Positions 59,125-64,000 of a DNA stretch of 64,000 nt are shown one piece after another. The notes under the pieces are model-generated. The model was not told where the DNA came from. It made no database searches and worked only from the letters and a program-made list of their open reading frames with translations. A program made the translations under genes and the position numbers. The stretch is from Rhabditoides inermis. Taxonomy: Eukaryota > Nematoda > Chromadorea > Rhabditida > Rhabditidae. Where the stretch lies: NCBI GenBank assembly GCA_963966185.1, contig CAWZYM010000346.1, positions 375,001 to 439,000 on the forward strand, read 5' to 3'. The number at the start of each line of letters is the position of its first letter. Position 1 is the stretch's first letter.

Positions 59125-62100
59125 ATGCGGGTGGTGTGTCTATGGCTGTTGTTGATCGGTGCGGTGTTGGTGGTCGCGGAGGAGGACACTGCTCCGAGTC
59201 CTGGCTCAACCGGTGAGTCGATTCTCACAACACAACCATTGCTTTCCACATTCACTTCTCACTTGTCACAGCCGTTTCACGTAAGCGGTGATTCATAAAC
59301 GAGAAAATGAAGAAAGGGACACGTTAATTCTAGATGATGGCTATGATGCGGCGAGGGATAACATGTTTCAATGGGGCGCGGATGCGACGGGCGGAGAAGG
59401 CGACAAGGCGGTGTCGCGGCAGCGGGCCACTACCAAGGAGAGGTGTCTGGACGCGCCTCGCCGCGGCGGTGAGTGGCCAAAGACAGAGGCGCAAAGACGA
59501 AAAGTGATCGTGCTCGAGCGAGTGCACCGCAGGCAGGCGAGAGTGCAAAGTCAGTGCAGTGCCGTCTTTGAAGATTCACACGCGGCGCGCGGCGATCAGC
59601 GAGCCGAGCCGTGGGAGTCACTCTCTTCGGGAGCGATTCCGCAGTGTTTAGAGGGAGTAGCTAGGAGTTACGAAGTAAAGTCCTCTCCATTTACCCAGGA
59701 GCACAATTTGTGCGCAAACACAAAGTTTCATGGCACATATTTTTTTTAATTTGCATCATGTCTAATGGCCAGAACAACGATCACTGATCGCTTCAGTACA
59801 TTTCAGAATGCGCTGCGCGCGATCGGTGAAAAGACAGCCATGGCGCGTGAATGGTGCGGGCGCATTTGAACTGGAGACATCATGGCGGGAACTTTGATCT
59901 GGAATAATCGGCGATTTTAAAGTCGTTAATGGAGTGTTTTAATGATCCAATGTTCGGGAATATTTTGAAAAGACCGCACCTTGCTTTGTTCTATCGCCTC
60001 GGTGCTCTCCAAGTCGTTTGTATTGCTCAATTGCTAGTTGCCGACGTCACCCTCTGATATATTCCACAATATGCGACTTACATGGGAGTTTGTTCAGGCC
60101 CTCCACTCGTTTTCTTTCAATCTGAAGACACATTTCTGAAGCTCTTGGTACAGCGCGAATCAGGTTTTGGCCTGTGAATAGTGCATGGTCACGGCGCAAC
60201 GACGTTGTTTCACGCGCGATTTTGTCTCGGCGCGTGGCCGTCATTCCATCACGCCACGCTTTTCCCGAAATCACGCCGCGTGAAATGAACGCGCGGCAAA
60301 AGTCTCGAATTCGAGAATCCCGAAATAACGCCCGTGGTAGTTGGAGAAGTCAGAAAATCCCGAAACAACGCCGCCGCGCGTTCATTCGGGATTGGAGAGA
60401 TGAAGCGACCGGTGGGCCGTGATAATTGGAAAATTATGCAATTTGTTTCGATAATGCCACATGATTTGTCTCATTACTCAACCGTCTCATTTATGAGAAA
60501 GGCAATGAGGAGGCTGTGCATGGGATGCAGGCGTCTCGAAATGACGCGCGATCCCGAACTAACGCTTTCGCAAATCTCGAATGAGCGGCAGCGTGATATC
60601 ACGCTTTGCTCGTCAAAAATCCCGAAACAACGCGCGCCGGTCAGCGCGCGTGGCATGGGCGTGCAATCACGCCGCTCATTTCTCGCATTCGAGAATCCCG
60701 AATCAACGCGCCGCGTTGTCTCGTCTCGACATGACGACGCGCGTGATCGCGCGTTGCGCCGTGACCAGGCACTACCTGTGAATGACAAATTCCTAATCTG
60801 TTTTTTTGTTGTTGTTGATAGTATTAGTAATGGTTATGAAAGTTCTTTTTCGTGAAAAAAGATTCGTATTGGTTTCGAAAATCGCAAGTCTGGGAGAGGA
60901 TTACGTTACGGTACTTCAACGTGCTCCGCAGCAAAAACGACCAGAGACAACATTGATCAGGAGGTCCTTGGCTAACGATTGAACCCTCTTTTGTTCGATT
61001 TCGAGCGCTGGGACACTTTCCTTGTTTGTCGAATGAAATCGAATAATGGGCACGACCGGAGAATCGTCGTCGATGCGTGAGAATAGAACTATAGTTTGCG
61101 CTGACCACCAGCACGTCTGTTCTGGCATACAGTACGATACTTCTATACCCTTTTCCAGCGAGCACGTCTCCATTTTCGGTGGTGTACGACATTCTTACAT
61201 TTCATGAAAACGCCGGTGCGCAGGCTTACTACCCGCTTGAGGTGAGCTTGTACAAGTGCACGAAAACTTACCATCTCTGGAGTTTAGACGTGCATCATCA
61301 CGGAGAAAGCGTGAGTGATTGATTCGTGGTTTCACCTCGTCTCCATCAGTGACGGCTCGTTTTCGGTCGGTGCGAACGGCTGCAGTAACCTAGAGTACTT
61401 TGATCTGTGCGGAACGGTTCGAGACGCTCGCACAGTGAGACAGTGCTGCTGCCGAAATCACATTTGTCAGCACGTACGTTACGTATAGAGTTTCGTTCGG
61501 CTGCCGAAATGACGACCCGAAAATCGGCATTTCTGCAAATGATGTAATGATTGTCGATTTCGGAAGTTGAACGAAACTCTGGTTACGTATCAAGTGTGTT
61601 TCTTTACTTTCTTATTAGATTGTACTCGATCTCATTGACAATAAGGGATGGAACCTGTTGACCCTGTAAAGTAGTGAAAATCGGTAAAAAGTGATACGAT
61701 GACGTCATATTTCTTTGATCTAGCCGCCATCGCTCAAAGTGAGTAATGAAAAATGCTAACATAAGATACGTATTTCATCGAGTACTTATCGATTACAGTC
61801 AAACAAAACCTAGTGATACTATTATAAACGAATATGTTTATTATTTAACTATCGATGACGTCATCAGTGCTTTGATCTAGCCGCCCTCTGTCGCACTTTC
61901 TCTATGTGAGCGCGCGCTCGGGTGCGCGGCGCCGTGCGGAATTAGAGCGCAATGTGAACGATGAACCCTACGAGCATTATATATTTTTGAAATCAGCTTC
62001 GAATGGACCACATTTATGAACTCATTGCTATACCATATCCAAATATTTGAAAATCTCATTGTGGTCCCTAGTACTATGTCTCGTACGATGCTGATATGTG

Positions 62101-62444
62101 GATACGCGATAATATGGGTGAGAGAGAGAGGGGGGGAAAGAGAGAGAGAGAGAGGGGGGGGGGGGAGAGAGAGAATAGAAAACTTACCTGTTTCATGTCA
62201 TCACACGAACAGTAGAGATGGCATCGAATCATCGCCTCGCCATGATAAACACTTGATTTGTGTAGGCCCATTCATCGTGCTGTTTCTGGCTGTCTACTTT
62301 CTGGCAATGTCCTGGGTGGCTCATGTCACTGATCCCGATTTGCGGAGGGGAATCAGACAGGTATCTCCCCCCATGTTGTTGTTTCTCTGCCTCAACTGAT
62401 AATCCGATGGGTGATAATCTGATCAGCCTGCTTCACTCCAATGA
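59125..62444 (+). CDS. Small membrane protein, split by mobile DNA
   Basis: Not recognised. Exon 59125-59212 starts MRVVCLWLLLIGAVLVVAEE, a clear signal peptide. Exon 62266-62360 joins in phase (ACC-G|GC) and encodes a second hydrophobic segment, PFIVLFLAVYFLAMSWVAHV, then DPDLRRGIRQ. A third piece at 62427-62444 (acceptor GATCAG) adds five residues and a stop, giving 66 aa. A different frame there (LLHSNDNIFKG) looks more protein-like, so the 3' end is uncertain. The 3-kb first intron contains a foldback element (60181-60772) and the left arm of a perfect inverted repeat (61198-61684). The second exon lies in the spacer of that repeat. Confidence 0.5.
59469..59561 (+). repeat. 93-bp direct duplication, copy 1
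   Basis: GGCGGTGAGTGGCCAAAGAC to GTGCAAAGTCAGTGC is repeated without a visible difference at 63001-63093. The block begins at a GTGAGT donor-like site and is open across the junction in a 153-residue frame (59288-59749), which I do not otherwise support. Confidence 0.9.
60088..60150. mobile_element. Fragment of the 5421-5888 MITE family
   Basis: Shares CCTCCACTCG, AATCTGAAG and GAAGCTCTTGGT in the same order and spacing as 5442-5495. Confidence 0.55.
60181..60772. mobile_element. CpG-rich foldback element with 9-bp flanking repeat
   Basis: Terminal inverted repeats GTGCATGGTCACGGCGCAAC (60181) and its reverse complement (60752-60772). CCTGTGAAT lies just outside both ends (60171-60179, 60775-60783), like the 9-bp target duplications of Mutator-type elements. 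Inside, a motif AATCCCGAAACAACGC recurs four times (about 60326, 60357, 60609 and 60694) within CpG-rich palindromic sequence. Confidence 0.65.
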
Positions 62445-63001
62445 CAACATATTCAAGGGCAGTAAGTGATAACGTAGTCACCTGTTCAGAATGTCACATT
62501 CTCTTCTTATTGATCCGATTTTCACTACTTTACAGGGTCAACAGGTTCCATCCCTTATTGTCAATGAGATCGAGTACAATCTAATAAGAAAGTAAAGAAA
62601 CACACTTGATACGTAACCAGAGTTTCGTTCAACTTCCGAAATCGACAATCATTACATCATTTGCAGAAATGCCGATTTTCGGGTCGTCATTTCGGCAGCC
62701 GAACGAAACTCTATACGTAACGTACGTGCTGACAAATGTGATTTCGGCAGCAGCACTGTCTCACTGTGCGAGCGTCTCGAACCGTTCCGCACAGATCAAA
62801 GTACTCTAGGTTACTGCAGCCGTTCGCACCGACCGAAAACGAGCCGTCACTGATGGAGACGAGGTGAAACCACGAATCAATCACTCACGCTTTCTCCGTG
62901 ATGATGCACGTCTAAACTCCAGAGATGGTAAGTTTTCGTGCACTTGTACAAGCTCACCTCAAGCGGGTAGTAAGCCTGCGCACCGGCGTTTTCATGAAAT
63001 G
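61198..63001. repeat. Perfect inverted repeat, 487-bp arms, 830-bp spacer
   Basis: 61198-61684 and 62515-63001 are reverse complements. A 67-codon frame lies identically in both arms (61390-61593 and 62606-62809), and all stretches I compared agree. The arms contain CCGAAATGACGACCCGAAAA-type short inverted motifs but no recognisable gene. Confidence 0.92.
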
Positions 63002-64000
63002 GCGGTGAGTGGCCAAAGACAGAGGCGCAAAGACGAAAAGTGATCGTGCTCGAGCGAGTGCACCGCAGGCAGGCGAGAGTGCAAAGTCAGTGCGTCTCCA
63101 GACTCTTCCTTCACCTTGCCACTTCCTCTAACTTCGTCCACCTCCATTGCTCCTCGGCCAAGTCCACCTCGGCCACGATAATCTCGGCCACGCCTATCTC
63201 GGCCACGCCCACGCCCACCTTGCTCCATGGCGCATCCAGTGGCCTCTCCGACGAAAAAGATCTGAACATGATTCAGGAGAACCAGGATGAGAAAATGCGA
63301 AAGTTCGCTGAGCACGCACGCGACCAAGGAAGACGAGAAGCACATTGAGCAAAAAGGGCTAGGCATGTGGATCAGAATGCCGGTTGCTTCATCGATTTGG
63401 TGTCGAATGACGAGGACAGCGGGGGAGTGAGAGGTGGATTCGGATCCGAAGGAAGAAAGGCCAGGTAGGGAACTGGATTTGGACGAGAAAGAGGTCAGCA
63501 AGCTGGTCTCGGCAAACAGGTGACGCAGAAGTACTTCGATGGACCCAAGACGAAGTGAAGGGAGGCCCTGCACGCTTCGTCGGAGAGGCCACTGGATGCG
63601 CCATGGAGCAAGGTGGGCGTGGGCGTGGCCGAGATAGGCGTGGCCGAGATTATCGTGGCCGAGGTGGACTTGGCCGAGGAGCAATGGAGGTGGACGAAGT
63701 TAGAGGAAGTGGCAAGGTGAAGGAAGAGTCTGGAGACGTGGATCCAGAAACCACGTCCTCCCGGAGTCGACTCGGCATTGACCATCTGGCCGGGCATTGT
63801 AGAGAGAAGTGAAGCGAGTGGCGGTAGCGCGCCGCCGCCGGCCTTGTGTGTGCGGCAACTCGGCGACAGGCGAGAGCGTGCGATGCGGCGATCAGGCAAA
63901 TGCGAATAGAACCTAGTCGGTACGCATATGAGAGGAGAGACGGGCGATCGCACGCGTGCGGTCTGTGCGCTCTTTAAACCACCATTACCAAGTAGAGTTA
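62445..64000. other. Right edge: repeat arm, duplicated block and RG-rich inverted repeat
   Basis: After the palindrome arm come the second 93-bp copy (63001-63093) and an inverted repeat (63093-63255 with 63576-63738). No complete gene was found. One frame on the plus strand, 63555-63812, has RG repeats (GGRGRGRDRRGRDYRGRGG) but no supported splice structure. Confidence 0.5.
63093..63738. repeat. Inverted repeat, 163-bp arms, RG-coding
   Basis: Arms 63093-63255 and 63576-63738 match exactly as reverse complements where compared (GTCTCCAGACTCTTCC with its mirror). In one orientation they encode an Arg/Gly repeat of the kind found in RNA-binding or Gag-like proteins. The spacer is 320 bp. Confidence 0.85.

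Noticed and set aside
59288..59749. 153-codon single-exon gene
   Set aside because: Composition is unremarkable, part of it is a duplicated block, and no splice or homology support was found.

Overview
The window is nuclear DNA from an animal. Every gene that can be read is split by short GT-AG introns. Four genes belong to recognisable families: DHTKD1, a Lark/RBM4-type RNA-binding protein, DPY30 and cyclin L. Inverted-repeat transposons, non-LTR retrotransposon tails and GA/CT microsatellites fill the introns. I read it as an invertebrate metazoan but cannot name the phylum from sequence alone. Exon edges below were set by hand from splice sites and reading phase; expect errors of a base or two.

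Layout. (1) 0.8-2.0 kb, minus: an unrecognised seven-exon gene with an unbroken 258-residue frame. (2) 2.8-18.0 kb, minus: a decayed copy (A) of DHTKD1, the 2-oxoadipate/2-oxoglutarate dehydrogenase E1 subunit. It has lost an internal exon, its C-terminal half and the frame of its first visible exon. (3) 19.3-22.0 kb, plus: copy 1 of a single-pass membrane protein. (4) 22.5-24.3 kb, minus: a His/Ser-rich gene starting MARGKGKGK whose 3' end runs into a displaced DHTKD1 fragment and a chimeric exon. (5) 26.2-41.4 kb, minus: DHTKD1 copy B, open across 29 exons and 865 residues to a genuine stop; only the first N-terminal exon was not found. (6) 42.0-45.1 kb, plus: copy 2 of the membrane protein, followed by a lone minus-strand exon (45.6 kb) that is half present in the chimera of region 4. 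Regions 2-4 and 5-6 therefore look like two tandem copies of the unit [DHTKD1 - membrane protein - exon Y], the first damaged. (7) 46.6-48.5 kb, plus: a three-exon gene for a 52-residue tail-anchored microprotein. (8) 49.2-53.5 kb, minus: a one-RRM plus one CCHC-knuckle RNA-binding protein (334 aa). (9) 53.9-55.0 kb, minus: DPY30 with a long Ala/Pro/Glu N-terminus. It is head-to-head with (10) cyclin L (55.4-58.7 kb, plus), across a 436-bp shared promoter with CRE and ETS sites. (11) 59.1-62.4 kb, plus: a small two-hydrophobic-segment protein split by a foldback element and a perfect 487-bp inverted repeat.

How the parts work together. DHTKD1 is a mitochondrial metabolic enzyme. The RNA-binding protein and cyclin L (partner of CDK11-type kinases, SR-like tail) act in pre-mRNA processing, and DPY30 serves COMPASS/SET1 H3K4 methyltransferases. 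These four are housekeeping genes, not a pathway cluster.

The most unusual signal concerns splice sites. In DHTKD1, exon edges with their 5' splice sites have been repeatedly copied into the adjacent intron, up to 12 tandem times at 32.5-33.7 kb. Polypurine GA/G tracts on the sense strand start within a few bases of many 5' splice sites. Several foldback transposons carry tRNA-like sequences, and four have plausible target-site duplications.
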